Shown here piece by piece: positions 38,042-50,741 of a DNA stretch of 64,000 nt (position 1 is its first letter; each line of letters starts with the position of its first letter). Source of the DNA: Solea solea (lineage: Eukaryota > Chordata > Actinopteri > Pleuronectiformes > Soleidae). The stretch lies in NCBI RefSeq assembly GCF_958295425.1, contig NC_081149.1:13040961-13104960 (forward strand), in the 5' to 3' direction. The notes under the pieces were generated by a model that was not told the DNA's origin, ran no database searches, and saw only the letters and a list, made by a program, of their open reading frames with translations. The position numbers were made by a program, and so were the translations under genes.

Positions 38042-39307
38042 AAATATAATTTCAAAATTACTTTTAAGTCTGACAGATCAGTGTGATGGAATAAAGAAGA
38101 AGAACAAAGAATAAAGTTCACAGATGGCAACTGACCAGTTACAGAAATCACTGTTGGGTGTGTGATACATACATGCAACACGTCATGTTCACCCTGCAAT
38201 CATTTCCACATTGCTGGAGACAGAGTACACTTGACAAAAAGAACACCTACCTGAACTTACTAAGTTGACACCCTCATCTGTGAGTCACAAATGCACACAT
38301 GATACAGCATATAGGATTATATGCTCCTTTGTGTTTTCATGGTAGTCAATGTTAAGCAACATGAGTCTTTGAATAAAAGAGATGCACGATCCTTGTAGAG
38401 TTGCTGGACTGCTTTAGAATGTATATATTAATGGTCTTTAGTTGATTTTAATGATTTCATGTATTAAAACAACATTAACCGAGGATTTAACAACCACTCA
38501 GCTAAATTTGTACCCTTCCCACAATCTATAATCCCCATTTCATCACATCATACCACACATCCTAATGCAAAGTCATGACAAACAAATGTCATGACTAAAT
38601 TTGATGACCAATGTCTGTGTGTGCATATGTGCATAGATGGGATGGAGATGAAAACTACACCTGGAATATGAAGCTGTGAACGTGACAGTGATGGAGACTT
38701 GGTGCCATTTGTTTCAGGGCTCTGACTGTGCTATCGCTGCAAATGTGTCACAACTTACTCACACACCCATAACCTTTAGTACTAGCACATACTGGTGTCT
38801 CTAAATCACTCCCCACACTGCGATTATATAACTTCCATTCCAAAAAATTATTAAAACATAACATGCAGATTTTGCTTTAGAAAAATATGAGGCAAATGAT
38901 GGTTATGTCTTTTTTTTTCTCCTCAATTAATGTCATATTTGTTATATTTGTCTTTCACTTTAATAGCACTGACTATTTCCGAGGTTAATTTAATAAGGAA
39001 GTTCTACATACATGTCAGGTGGAAAGAGGGAAAACGAGGGAGGAAGGGTTTGGTTAATGGTACCCTCCCTTGTGTCTTCGCCTCACATTCAAATACTCCA
39101 GTGAGTGAGAGGCAAGGAGAGCAACAGTTTTGCAACATCACAATATTTCACGTTGCCACAACATCACAGCTAGGGTGGCAGGCAGGAGGTGTGTGTGTGA
39201 GTGTGTGTGTGTGTTTCTGGAGGGCATCCTCAGAGTCCAGAGATGGAGGGAAAAGACCAATGGTAGAGAGAGCGTGTAGTGTGTCAGACCCTGCAGCGCG
39301 TAGGCTT
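38042..39307 (-). other. probable hgs 3' UTR
   Basis: Lies between the hgs stop codon and the candidate minus-strand poly(A) signal. It has no supported exon of another gene. It includes a GT-rich tract at about 39187-39216. Open frames here on the plus strand are shadows. Confidence 0.45.
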
Positions 39308-42300
39308 TCAATCAAAGGAGATGAGCTGTGCCTCCGCGCTGCCTGATACAGCCTGAGGGGTCTGCTGCTGTACTGGCTGCTGCTGTTGCTGCTGCTGCTG
39401 CTGTGGGCCACCAGGGGGAGCCACCTAGCAAGAAAAAGACCAAGTAAAAACAGGAAGATTATTAAACACGGAAATAAGCAGATACATTAGAGAGAAAAGG
39501 GTTATGCTGCTGAGACTGACCTGCTGGTACATTGGCTGCTGCCCTGGCATGTACTGCTGTTGAGGGGGCATATTGGGGTCCTGTCCTGGCAATGCTGAAA
39601 TCATGTTCTGCATGCTGTATGGCTGGTAGCCCATGTAACCCATGCCATTTGTGGGTGCAGGCTGGGACATGGGAGGCAAACTCTGGGCCTGTGAAACCAC
39701 ATTCTGCACAGAAACCAGGACAAGAATTAGCATGATTTTATGACAAATTATTTTATGTGGCATAAACTGCAAACTGAAAATGGGAGTCAGCCAGACCTGG
39801 TAGCCTTGTGTGGGCGTGGGCTGATAGTTGGAGTAAGGTGGACTTGTTGTGGGTGGAGCCTGACCAGGAGGAGGAGCAGGCTGCCCATTTGTGCCTGCAG
39901 GCTGGTACATGTATGCGTTAACCATATTTGGATCTGGGTGGAAAGACAACAGGCATGGAATAAATATAATACAGTTACTCAAGACCTGGAGCTATCAAGA
40001 GGATTTAACTATATCCAGGTTTTTCCATCTTCTTCGTGACCTCCTCACCTGTGGCAGTATTGGGCATTGCCTGGTACTGCGGAGGTGCTGTCTGCCCAGG
40101 CTGGTTCATATAGATGTTATGCATAGGTGACCCTTCCACTGAACCAGCAGGGCTGAAGGTGCCTGGGTAGCTGGGTGGAGCACCAGGCTGGTACACCACC
40201 CCTCCTGCCACATTGGGAGGCAAGGACTGCATCTGTGTAGCAGCACATACAGATGTAAACATGTAGACATATTTATGCTGGGTGACTTATGAAGAGAGAA
40301 AATATGGTGTATACATGCACACGTCAGGACACGGTGTGTACCTGGGCATAGGGCAGAGAGAAAGCAGGCATCTGAGCTCTCATCTGGATTGTGTGCTTCT
40401 GCTGCTCCAGACGCATCTGCCTCTCCTTCTCTTGCTCCTGGAGGCGCTGAATGGCCAGCTGTCTTTGCATCTCCAGGTACTCCTGCAGTTGAGTGACAAA
40501 CATTTGTGAGCATGCTAATCATTAGTGAATCAAAAGGCAATTGGTATTCTACTTTGAAAGCCTCATTTGGTTACCTGTTTTTTCTGCCTCATTATCTCCA
40601 GTTTTTGTGCCAGCTGGATCTGCCTTTGCCTCTCTGCTTCCTCTGCAGCACGACGCAGCTTCTCTCTGTGTTCATCACGTAGGGCATTAAGAGCTGCCCT
40701 AGCATCGCGCACCTGAGCCAACTTGTCCTGCAGTCCCTCGTAGTACACTGCAGATGTCAAGGTTCAGAGGTTAGGCACCCGGCGAGACAGACACGCACAC
40801 AGACACACAACCCTGAGCAGCTGACACTCACGTCTTTTCTCATCCAGCTGGTTGAGGATGTCCAACAGCTGTGGATGCATGTTGTTGATGGACTGGAAGA
40901 GGGACAGCACAGCGCTGTCATTGGTGATGCTGCGACCGCGCATGTGGTTGCTCTTCATTCGGTTAAGGAAGGTGGTGACAGCATTCTGTAAAGCCTTCAG
41001 AAACTGCTCATGGTTCTCCTCCGACTCCCCGTTCTGGTACTGCTGCTGAAGGCAAGGACGACAAGGAGGCAAAGAGTCATTTGTTAGCCCTTTGCAGGTC
41101 AACTATACATGAAACTGTAGCATCTTACATTAACCAAGAGTAAAGTATTTCAATATACCTCCACTATGTTGACTGGCTGAACAGCAGGTACATGACTTTC
41201 TACAGGCTGACTGATAGGTGGGAGGGGCTCAGCCAGTGGCACAGGAGCAGGGGCTGAGGGGGTGGGGCTTTTACGAGTCTCTTCCTGTTTCTTCTCCCAG
41301 TATGTTCTGTTCAGGTAACGTGCCAGCTGGAATATAATAGCATATCAGTATTGTTAGTACCATATAGCATTCCCATTAATCTGTAGTTAAGCAGATATTG
41401 AAGAAGAGAAGAACATCACTACCTCAGGATCTACATCCTCAGCTGATGGAGCGGAGGAGTTCTAGAGAACAGTGAACAGTTCATGTTGTTAGGTAGCAAA
41501 ACATATTTCAATCAAATCAGTCAAAAAAACGTTTGGTAGTGTAAATCAATGAGAGTGAAGTCCTACCACAGGGGAAGTGTAGAGGGTGCTGACTGGTGGT
41601 GCTGATGACGTCACTGGGGTGGGATCAGTTTTAGGATACACAGAGTACGAGTTCTTATTCCTCTGTAAGAGCAAGCGCGACCGTGAGTCAGGTTTTTGTT
41701 AACAGGTTGCAACAAATGCCCAATAAAAATGCAGCAGTGCAACCCACCATTCGCTCTTTTTCTTCAGCCTCACTTTGGGAAAGGGCAATGGCCAGCTGCA
41801 GCTCTTCCTCCTCCTGCAGTGCTGCCTCATCTCTCTTGGGCGGCATCTAGTGACAGAGAAGAGCAGTGGTATGAATAGTGGAAAAACCCATAGATCATTA
41901 AAATGCATGTATGCATGTGCACTTAATATACTTTATTCCCCTTTCTAAACCATTATTATTTCTGAAAAATAACCTGCGACTGTTGCGACAGTGGGCTGGT
42001 CAGGTACTCCGGAGGCAGCTCAGCGGGGCCTGCGGGTGCAGCTTTCACTTCAGCTTTCCTAAGCGGAGGAGACAGGGAGGGGTGGCTGGGGAGGAAAAGG
42101 GATGATGGAGGAGAAAGAACCTTGTAAATTAGAGGAGAGCATTCTACAACAACAAAAAGTAAATTGCAAGTTCACACCAATGTCTGCTCTTTTTTAATCA
42201 TTTGTTATAGTTGTTAAAGGAAAGCTTAGAAAGTTTTAGACCTTGGTCTAAAACCAAATTGAATGGTTAAGCAAGATACATTTTTAATGAAAATCTAATT

Positions 42301-45300
42301 GTCTACTACCACTTCCATAGTTCATAGTGGTGCAGCATTACAGCTCAGCCACACCAGCACTTCCCCTGAGAGACTAACAAGATAGCAGCAAGCAGTGAAG
42401 AGTGTGTTCCTGAAAATGGTTTAGTCTCCTCAGTGGCATGTAACTGGTGTGGTTTTGCACAGGGTTTGTTTTGGTTTCAGACATCGAGCAAACCAACGCC
42501 TTCTGCAAACTTGGTTTCTGTGCGATTGCAACTAAATGCAGCAGGCAGGTTTGTGTGTAATTGCAATTTAACAGACCAGGGGAATTCATGTAAGAAGAGT
42601 TACAGTAATAATAAATGTAAACTTGTTTTGAATCATGTATTTGTCCTTTGTATAATATGATTTTTAAAAAAGGGAAAAAATGTACAATCAAAAATCCTAT
42701 TTGTTGCACTATTCTCTGATGGTTCTACTCACTGTTACACTAGTCTGATTAACTCTTTGATGGTGGTAAAAAAAAATAAAAATAAACTTACTAAGACAAA
42801 GTGCAGTTCAAAGTACAAACATGGATGAATTACATAAGCTTAGAAAAAACAACTCCTTTATCTTTAAACTTTAAGCTAAAAATGGTCAAGTGTAGTGGTG
42901 CAACGGATCATCATTGATCCGTGATCCGTTCGCATCAATATCTTCGGTTCGGCACACACGTGATCCGCGGATTGATTTATGAAAAAAAAAAAAGTTGTGC
43001 GCACACACAGCGTGGTCATGGCGAGCGGAGGAACGGAGGAGCTCGAACGCCCCGCGTCATTTAAATCCCTTGTATGGGAGCATTCTGGCTTCCCTGTCAA
43101 ATATAATGACGAAGGAAAGAGGTTAGTGGATAACAACGTGACGGTGTGTCGGCACTGTGGCACAAGAAAGCCACATGACAGTGGAAACACATCAAGCATG
43201 ACCACGCATTTGAAGCGACATCATCCCAGTGTTTGACCGACAGGGGTGAAAACGAAGGCTGCTCAACAACCGCTTATCACCGCGGCATTTAAGCAGCCCC
43301 TTGTTGCACAATCAGACATCACAAAGACTATCGGTGTGTTTATAGGTGCAGACATGAGGCTACATTATGTTGTGCAAAACAAGGGCTTTAAACACATGCT
43401 GAAAGTGCTTGAGCCACGTTACGACGGTGCGCCGTCGCGCACCCACTTTTTTTTTTCATCGAAAAAATTGTGACAGACTTTTTTTGCTGATCCGAAAAAT
43501 GATCCGATCCGTGACTCTGATCCGCGGAACGATCCGATCCGTCAGCTTTTTGATCCGTTGCACCCCTAGTCAAGTGTATTTAAAGGAATAATTAATTAAA
43601 ACATGAGCAGGAGAATATTTTACTATTTCAAAAGTATCACACTTACTATCACCTAAACTATCTCTACTTTGCTTAAGGTAAATAAACCATTGTACTGTCC
43701 AGGGCCATCACCATAATTTACATTTTTCACAGGACTCACTTGTTAAGCAGCTCAAAGCAGGGCTCACACACACGCACTTCTTTCTCAATGCCAAACTTGG
43801 GAATGGTGGAGTATTTAGACGAGCACTTGCCACAGAAAATCTGGCCACATGCTCGGCAGTGGTGCTGGGAAAAACAACAGAACACAAATCAAGGTCAACT
43901 TCCTCACTCAAGCTATAGATTTACACACTACATGCATGTACAACACTTATTGCTGTAACTAAATGAAGGAAACCATAAATTTAGCATGTGTCCTAGTTAG
44001 AAGAAAGTGTGGCCTACCTTTCTTGTCATAACTCCAAACTGGACTCTGCACCGGTGGCACTCCTCAGCATCAACCCAGTCTGGGGCCTAGACCACAAACA
44101 GACAGCAAATATTACTGACATGAAAAAACTGGTGATTGGTATGCATACAATCAATAAAGATCTGTTCTGAATAGTTAAGCGCTTAACACATTTTATGTTT
44201 ATGGCGTATACTTTCACACTATAGAAATCACTTATTTCTTTAACACAAATCTACCACAGTAAAATAAGAAAAAACGTAAATGTCTCACTCTCTCCGCTGC
44301 AAACATTGCATCACTTTCCTTAAACTCAGGAAAAACATGACCTGTTGAGAAAAGAAAACAAACTGGTTAAGCAAAGAGAACTGAAAACCTGAGTTCATTC
44401 TTGATGCTGTCTAAATAAATTACTTAAATGTGTAAAGACATCGTTCTTGTAGCTGAAAGAGTTAAAAAACATTTTGGGCGATAGCCAGTAATTGATGGCA
44501 ATCATTTTGGCTCATATAAAATATAACTGTTCAACAACAATAAAAATTGCAAAATGTTGCTGAAGTTCAATGACCAGTTAGTGAACAACACTGATGGTCT
44601 GTCTCTCCAATATACATTTTATGTCTACACTTCGGTGAATAGTATAGTATTTTCAATAAAAATAATTATTAAATACATTAATAAATAAATCAATTTTTGT
44701 GACAGGATTTATCAAGTTTCTGAGAACAAAAATGCATAACTTCAATAACTGCTGATTAATAATTAATAATTGGCCAATGCAGGTTATTTAAAAAACAGCA
44801 AAATTGGCCCAATGAATAGGTCTACCTCAATTGAGGCATGTATAATAAAAAAAACAATACATGAGCATTCACATACCTTCCACTTTCATAATCTGGTAAG
44901 TGTCCTGAACCACCTTGTACTTGGGTTCATTACGGAAAGCGTGAGCCCAGGCCTGGATCAGGTACAGAATCTTGTTTCTGACATTTGGTTCCGTCTGTTT
45001 CTGGTGGTAAAAGAACCACAGAAAATAAAGGACATATCTATTTACTCTTAAATCCTTCCTATATGTTCTACCACTCTGAGGTCACATAAAAATTAACATA
45101 TCTGAGCACCCCGACAAAAGGTCAGAAGAGAAGCTCTTTGCTTTGGTTTTAAAAGAACACTTCAGTCACAGGCCAATGACATCATCAGGAAGTCAAAACC
45201 AGCATGAGCTGCAGGAGCCTGGGTCACGTGGTACAACAAGGATCCAATCAAATAGTGCTAGCTCATGCTGACATATAGCCGACTGCCTGACAGCAGCAAA

Positions 45301-47584
45301 CAGATGAGAGCGAGGGTGTAAAAGGTGATAAGGATTCCAGCCAAAATACAGCGTCAGACAACTCTAGCGGTCTGTTACTAAAATGTATGTATTACAACAC
45401 TTTAATTTATCGAGGACAAAATTCCCTTACCACAACAGCCCCAGTTGAAAGCACTGTATTTAAATATCGAGCCAGTCATTGGTGTTACTTTGACACAGAA
45501 GATAACTAATACATAATTACACAGAAGAAATAAACCTAATGACTGATTAACCAATGATTAAATATATCAAAAGGAGTTTGATTTGCTGTTTTTTCTCTGT
45601 TTACAACATTGTTTTTGACTGTAAAGCAAGAAAATTCAGGACGTTACAATGAATTGTAAAAGGAGTGTGATTCTCTATTCTAAGAAATGAATATTCAATG
45701 ACCTTAAGCAGATCCTTCAGTTCCTCCATGGTTTGTTTACTTGCCACTTCATCATGGACTGTCTGGCCACAATTCTTCACTACTGACTCAAGGACCTGAG
45801 GGGTAAGATGACATTATTATCGATCACATTTGTCATACACACCATCACAACAAAACAGCACATCAGTAAATATGCTGTGATTTTGTAAATGTCTTACCTC
45901 CAGTGCGTACAGGGCCACATGGGGATTTTTGTCATTTAGCTTTTTCTTAATGGCCCCAATAGCATGCTTTGCTCTGCAAGGACAAGAAGAAATATTGCTC
46001 AATAGTTTTCTTTCTTCAAATCAAAAATAAATCTTAACTGTCAAATGAACTTGAGTATGAAGGCAGACATTAACAGAATTACTCACTGTGTGTCTCCTTG
46101 TCGAATGAGATCACAGATCTGCAGAATGGATTCCCAGTCAGTTTCCAGCAGCAGCTGACTAGTGGCCTTATCTGTAATGAGTAGAGTAGATGGTAGAAAA
46201 CATGTTTATGTAGCGGATATCTCTAGATATGTAATAGCAATCAATATTTATTATACTTTATTGTCCCATAGTGAAACCGAGTGAAGTGATCAACCACAAG
46301 TCACTTATCCTGTCCCTTTCTTGTGTCGCAGTGAAATTAATAAATTAAAATAATATTTGGACTTAAAGCGTTTCTCTGTGGTAAGTTAAAAATATTTATA
46401 AAGCTGTCTGGCCAACATTTCAACACATTTCTCAGAAACCGTTACTGTAGTTAAATATTCATAGCCAAAATAAAATTTTCTTGATTCAATTTTAGGTGTG
46501 GGGACATGAAGTGTTTGCATTGATTGCTTACTAATTATTAATTTCAGGTCTTAATGCATCGGTTTGTGTGTTTCAAATTACAAAATGACTTTTTTTTTTT
46601 TTTTTAAATGGAGCTGTAACAGGTGCCAGCACCTCGTATTTATTTAAGAGTTCCATCCATCAGATTTATTTTTCAAGTGCAAGTTACAGGTTATTGATAA
46701 TTGATTCACCGCCTGTCTCTTAATCTAACTTTGTCCGATGTGCCCATTTGTCAATTTTCTGCATTATTTCTGAAACCATCTACACATAAATATTTGTTGT
46801 TTTTAATTATCTATTACTCAACTAATTATCAACGGGTTTGATAATGACTTCATCACTGAATGTTTTAGTTTTACTAATTTACAAAAAAGGCAAGTCCTGT
46901 GATTTAAACTTCTTCAACATCAGAACATCAGAAATCGTCAGAAGTAATGATGAATATGTCATCATTTCTGGGTTTAGGAAATACCGACTGACATTTCTGC
47001 ATCCTCTAGTTCAAACAACGAAACTGTGAAATCATTAATTGTCTATTCTAAAGGGAAAGAATTGCCTACATATAATATTACTACAGTGGCTATATAACAC
47101 TGAATTACCTGTTGTTGACTAAAAACTAATGACTACGTAATGACAATACAGTACTTGGCTGTAATTCACGAGTAACATTATTTATGTTGGTGTGGATTAC
47201 TAGAGATGAACCATTTCAGGCTTGAGGCTGATAGAAGGACTCGACAGATTGATTTCTTTCTTTCTTGACTAATAATTCAAAGATTACTAAAGTATCTGGT
47301 TAGATCGGCTGAGGAGAAAATAAAGCAAGGACCAATAAGACCGTACTCGCTAATTAACGTGGCTTCTAAATGTAGGGAGACTTAACTGGGCCCCAAAACA
47401 AACAAAAGCAGCGATTTTGTTAGCAGGCTAAAATTAGCTGGCCCGACAGCCACAGCCCGAGCGTCTGTCAAAAGAATACGCTGGAAGACGTCGCACTTTG
47501 ACTCGCTTAATATATCATGGATGTTGACGAATATGCGGGTAACTTACCGAGAAGCCTCTCAAACGTGCCTCCACCTTTCCCCAT
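39308..47584 (-). CDS. hgs: hepatocyte growth factor-regulated tyrosine kinase substrate (HRS, ESCRT-0)
   Basis: HRS binds ubiquitinated cargo and PI3P on early endosomes and recruits TSG101/ESCRT-I. Twenty coding exons join in frame (2292 bp, 763 aa; human 777): 47548-47584, 46087-46171, 45898-45973, 45703-45795, 44877-44994, 44289-44341, 44018-44086, 43740-43864, 41974-42058, 41748-41846, 41567-41662, 41423-41461, 41159-41326, 40832-41045, 40575-40747, 40342-40482, 40049-40232, 39797-39933, 39521-39703, 39308-39424. The protein starts MGKGGGTFERLL. A VHS domain covers roughly residues 1-145. The FYVE finger (about 160-218) has CHRC at 164-167 and 'RKHHCRACGQIFCGKC'. A ubiquitin-interacting motif lies near 257-276 (EEEELQLAIALSQSEAEE). 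A PSAP motif in the 41159 exon is the usual TSG101 site. Then come the coiled-coil core ('AEEAERQRQIQLAQKLEIM'), a Pro/Gln-rich tail with nine consecutive Gln, and the clathrin-box end LISFD. It neighbours mrpl12 as in human. Confidence 0.97.
42893..43568 (+). mobile_element. internally deleted hAT (ZBED-type) transposon in an hgs intron
   Basis: A 676-bp element has near-identical terminal inverted repeats: it begins TAGTGGTGCAACGGATC and ends GATCCGTTGCACCCCTA. The flanking 8-bp direct repeat GTCAAGTG is perfect (42885-42892 and 43569-43576). Inside, the plus strand encodes the N-terminal part of a ZBED1-like transposase. The catalytic domain is gone, so the element is non-autonomous. It lies in the hgs intron 42059-43739, opposite in direction to hgs. 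Confidence 0.93.
43018..43236 (+). pseudogene. transposase fragment with intact BED zinc finger
   Basis: From the ATG at 43018 the frame runs to a TGA at 43236. It encodes a BED finger: 'FKSLVWEHSGFPVKY', then VCRHC as the two cysteines, and 'HLKRHH' as the histidines. After the stop, the same frame continues with 'VKTKAAQQPLITAAF', 'KTIGVFIGADMR' and 'FKHMLKVLEPRY' (to about 43437), which are ZBED1/hAT transposase segments. The DDE/RNase H-like core is deleted. An upstream in-frame ATG at 42979 would add 13 codons including a poly-Lys run. Transposon-derived and probably not functional as a transposase. Confidence 0.8.
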
Positions 47585-47760
47585 TTTATACTCGAAGTGT
47601 CAAAGTAGCTGTCGAGGGGTCCCGTTTAATCGCCGGAGCCTGGTACTTCCACCGCTGTTGTTAGCCTGTTAGCTTCTCTGTTAGCCACAGAGCACAGCTG
47701 GGCAGTTTTTCCTACTTCCTGCTTCCGTCACAGAAACAGCAACAACAGGAACATTCTTCC
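47585..47760 (-). promoter_or_regulatory. hgs 5' UTR and proximal promoter
   Basis: On the minus strand 'tgacggaagcaggaagtagg' (about 47710-47730) contains two ETS-type GGAA cores. This is common in TATA-less housekeeping promoters. No TATA box is evident. The exact start site is unknown. Confidence 0.4.
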
Positions 47761-49099
47761 TCCAGCGACAGTTACGTGTAACTACACTTCAAAGGTACCA
47801 AGATTAGTACATCCACAACTCCACCCATTGTTTACAACATTTAGTAGTATTATAGGACGAAGATCAAAGCCGGATTTATTTTTATTACTGTATTATTGTT
47901 GTTTTACATGGTTACAACAGACACATCGACTGACAGCAAAATTTCAAGAATCATGAATATAAAAATGTCTCTAAAACCAATGAATAAAATACACACACAA
48001 AAATATTACAGTATACATCATTCAGCAATCAACCGGGCAGTGTGAATCAGTTAAAATCTTTCCAACCAGTTTCATGTGACTCTGATTAACTCTGAGATAA
48101 CTACTTGGCACTTATGTCACAGTGGAATACAAAAGGAACAGGTGCAACAGGTGAGAAGACACACACACATGCACACAATTTCATTTTATTCACAGGTTTG
48201 CCAGTGGCTGCTTCCTGGAGCAGTATAAGCAACCAAGATGGAGAGAGGAAGGCGAGGGGACTCTATTCTTCACCATCTGACCGATCTATTCACTGCAAAG
48301 GGAAACTGACCATGCAAGTCCAAAACCCTGGGCTTACAGATGACTCATCACTAACACTTATCTATTAATTTTTCTGGCTGCCAACAATGAGACATCAGGA
48401 GCAGAGTTCAAGTTCAGTACAATAAATAAAGAATAATATTAAATAGTGCAGAATGGCTGGGTAAGAGTGAGTAATACCAGGGAATACAATTAGAGAGTAA
48501 ATAAAACATAATATGCTGGATTAGTTAGCACTACAATTGAAACTGTGCAGTAGATAAGTTAAATAAACTAGTAGAGAAAGCACTCGGAGAGCATACTGTA
48601 AACTTCTACCAAGGCTGCCCAGTTATTTTCACTTCTCCTGAATCTAAAGTTACTTATATACATGCACATATACCAGCAAACACTGCCACTAAAATATGGT
48701 AATGATGTAGCTTACTGAATACAATATTGTGTGCATGCATGATGTATATACTTGTCCCCTCTGTGTTAAATCTTACCTCTTTTTTTACTACGAAGATAGC
48801 ACACTTGTCTTACTCTGCTTTCCAATAGCACGTATTGTTTTACTGTATTCACAACACTGGGAAAAAGGCCTGCTTAGGTCATGAATGAGTCACTACCTGG
48901 CACATGGAACACTGATGCCCATTGTTACTGTGGTGCTGTATTGCTTTATAAAGTGGCATTGTGTTTCTCTGTCCTCTGCTGTCAGAGACAGAAAAGAAAA
49001 GAAAAACTGAAATATCTACAACTATGGTCAGATTTGTTGTTAAAAGGAGACAGGGCATTTATTTGTAAGGAGTCAATGTAAATGTTTACATTTGGTTTG

Positions 49100-49136
<37 letters not shown>

Positions 49137-49697
49137 CAACAATTATGTTTCATTTTTACCAAGGATGATCATTTACTACTAATTGGGGACAAAATCTGAC
49201 GGATTTGAAAAACACAGGAGCTGCTTTAATATAATGTGATAATATTTATGATGATCGTATGGCCTTCACCCTCTTCACTGATTTCTTATCTTATCAGGTG
49301 TGATGTTGGTGGGAGGCGGTTTTGAAATGGTGCTATAGGTCTTGATTATTATGAGAAATATTTTTATATTATAAAAAAAAGCTACATAACTATAGTACTG
49401 TATATATTGTGCCAAGTACGTGTCAGCTTAGAGAGGGATAGGAGATGGAAAGTAGTGGACCACACACACTCATAATATGGCGCCACAAGCAAATGTACAC
49501 ACACTCCTATTGTTCTATTGTTCTTCTCAGCTGAACACATATTTGCATTTACATAAACGAGACAAACAAATATTGGCCTTCTTAAACATGCATCTTCATT
49601 TGGTTGTGAGAGCGTTTAACGGCTTTTATGTATGTAAAAATGTGGACACACACACACACTCGCATTCTTTCACTAGAAGATTTGGACAATCAAAAAC
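47761..49697. other. intergenic between hgs and claudin
   Basis: No coding exon is supported. A (CA)n run lies at 49101-49131. The rest is AT-rich and unremarkable. Confidence 0.5.
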
Positions 49698-49703
49698 TTT
49701 ATT
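49698..49703 (-). terminator. claudin poly(A) signal
   Basis: AATAAA on the minus strand, 210 bases past the claudin stop codon. Confidence 0.6.
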
Positions 49704-49912
49704 GTATTTTACACTGACAGACAGAGAAACATGTTATTTGAGGGTATCAGGTTTGGAGTCATAGAATGAGTTCGATTTTCCCTAAACAGCCTCCTGTGGC
49801 TTTTCAAAGAAAAAAGCAAAAAACATTAAATATAAAATCATTACAGGAGGGGAAATCAATGGGAGAGAAAACAGGTTTGTCAGACTTAAAGGCAATCAGA
49901 TGTTTTGGGGAA

Positions 49913-50560
49913 TTAGACATAACCTTTGACCTGTGAGGCAGGTGCCCTGCGAGGACTACTTTCTCCACTGCTAAAAGTGGGAGAACCTGGCATACCGGGA
50001 GGACTTGACCCAGTATAGAGCAGAGACCCTCCGATAAGGAGCAAAGCTGAAGCCCCCCAGCCGATGTAAAGGGCAGGACCAAGCTCACGCTTGTGTGGAG
50101 CTGCAACATGTGGGTCATAGAAATCCTTGATGATGGAGTGAGCAGTCCAGCAGACGGGCACAAGGTAGAGGAACCCTGCGATAGCGAAAAGGGCTCCAGA
50201 GATGCGAGCAACGCGGGCTTTGAGGCTGTTTACACCAATGCACTTGGTGCACTTGACTCCCACAACCCCCATGGCCAGAGCCACACCACAGAGCAGGACG
50301 GAGAACACGGTGAGGCCCCGGGCAGCCTGCATGTCACTGGGCAGAGCCAGTAAACTGTCATACACTTTACACTGGATCTGACCTGTGCTCTGCACAATGC
50401 AAGTCATCCATAGGCCTTCCCAAATGGTCTGAGCCGTCACTATGTTGTTACCGATGAAGGCAGTGACCCTCCACAGGGGGAGGGCACAGACCACTCCCCC
50501 ACCCACCCAGCCCATTAGGGACAGGATTAGGCCCAGCAACTGCATGCCCGTGGTAGCCAT
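49913..50560 (-). CDS. claudin family tight-junction protein
   Basis: A four-span membrane protein that forms paracellular strands at tight junctions. The coding sequence is a single exon of 215 aa, usual for several claudin subgroups. The family signature is complete: W30, then GLW at 49-51, C54 and C64. Four hydrophobic segments lie near residues 8-28, 80-100, 118-138 and 162-182. The tail ends KGYV, a PDZ-binding motif like that used by claudins to bind ZO proteins. I chose the MATTGMQ start because it sits right before TM1; an in-frame ATG 21 codons upstream would add a hydrophilic N-terminal extension. Similar to the claudin-3/-4-like group of fish, but the paralogue cannot be assigned by eye. 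A splice acceptor at about 50742 indicates a 5' UTR intron. Confidence 0.93.
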   Translation of the reverse strand: MATTGMQLLGLILSLMGWVGGGVVCALPLWRVTAFIGNNIVTAQTIWEGLWMTCIVQSTGQIQCKVYDSLLALPSDMQAARGLTVFSVLLCGVALAMGVVGVKCTKCIGVNSLKARVARISGALFAIAGFLYLVPVCWTAHSIIKDFYDPHVAAPHKRELGPALYIGWGASALLLIGGSLLYTGSSPPGMPGSPTFSSGESSPRRAPASQVKGYV

Positions 50561-50741
50561 GGTGTTGTTTGAATTGGGTTGGCTTTGTCTTGGTTTTATA
50601 TTTGTCTGTTGCAGAGGGCCCACTTACAGTCCCGTAAAGAAATGTGACAGTCTACAGTACTGCAAAACGTCCACAACTACTGGATCCTCAGTCTGGTTGC
50701 GATGACGTTGATGTAGGTCAGCTTGCGTCAGGTTAGGTGTC

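Noticed and set aside
38930..39346. 138-codon plus-strand open frame
   Set aside because: It lies antisense to the hgs 3' UTR and last exon and has no recognisable domain.
50093..50353. 86-codon plus-strand open frame inside the claudin gene
   Set aside because: Antisense shadow of the claudin coding sequence.
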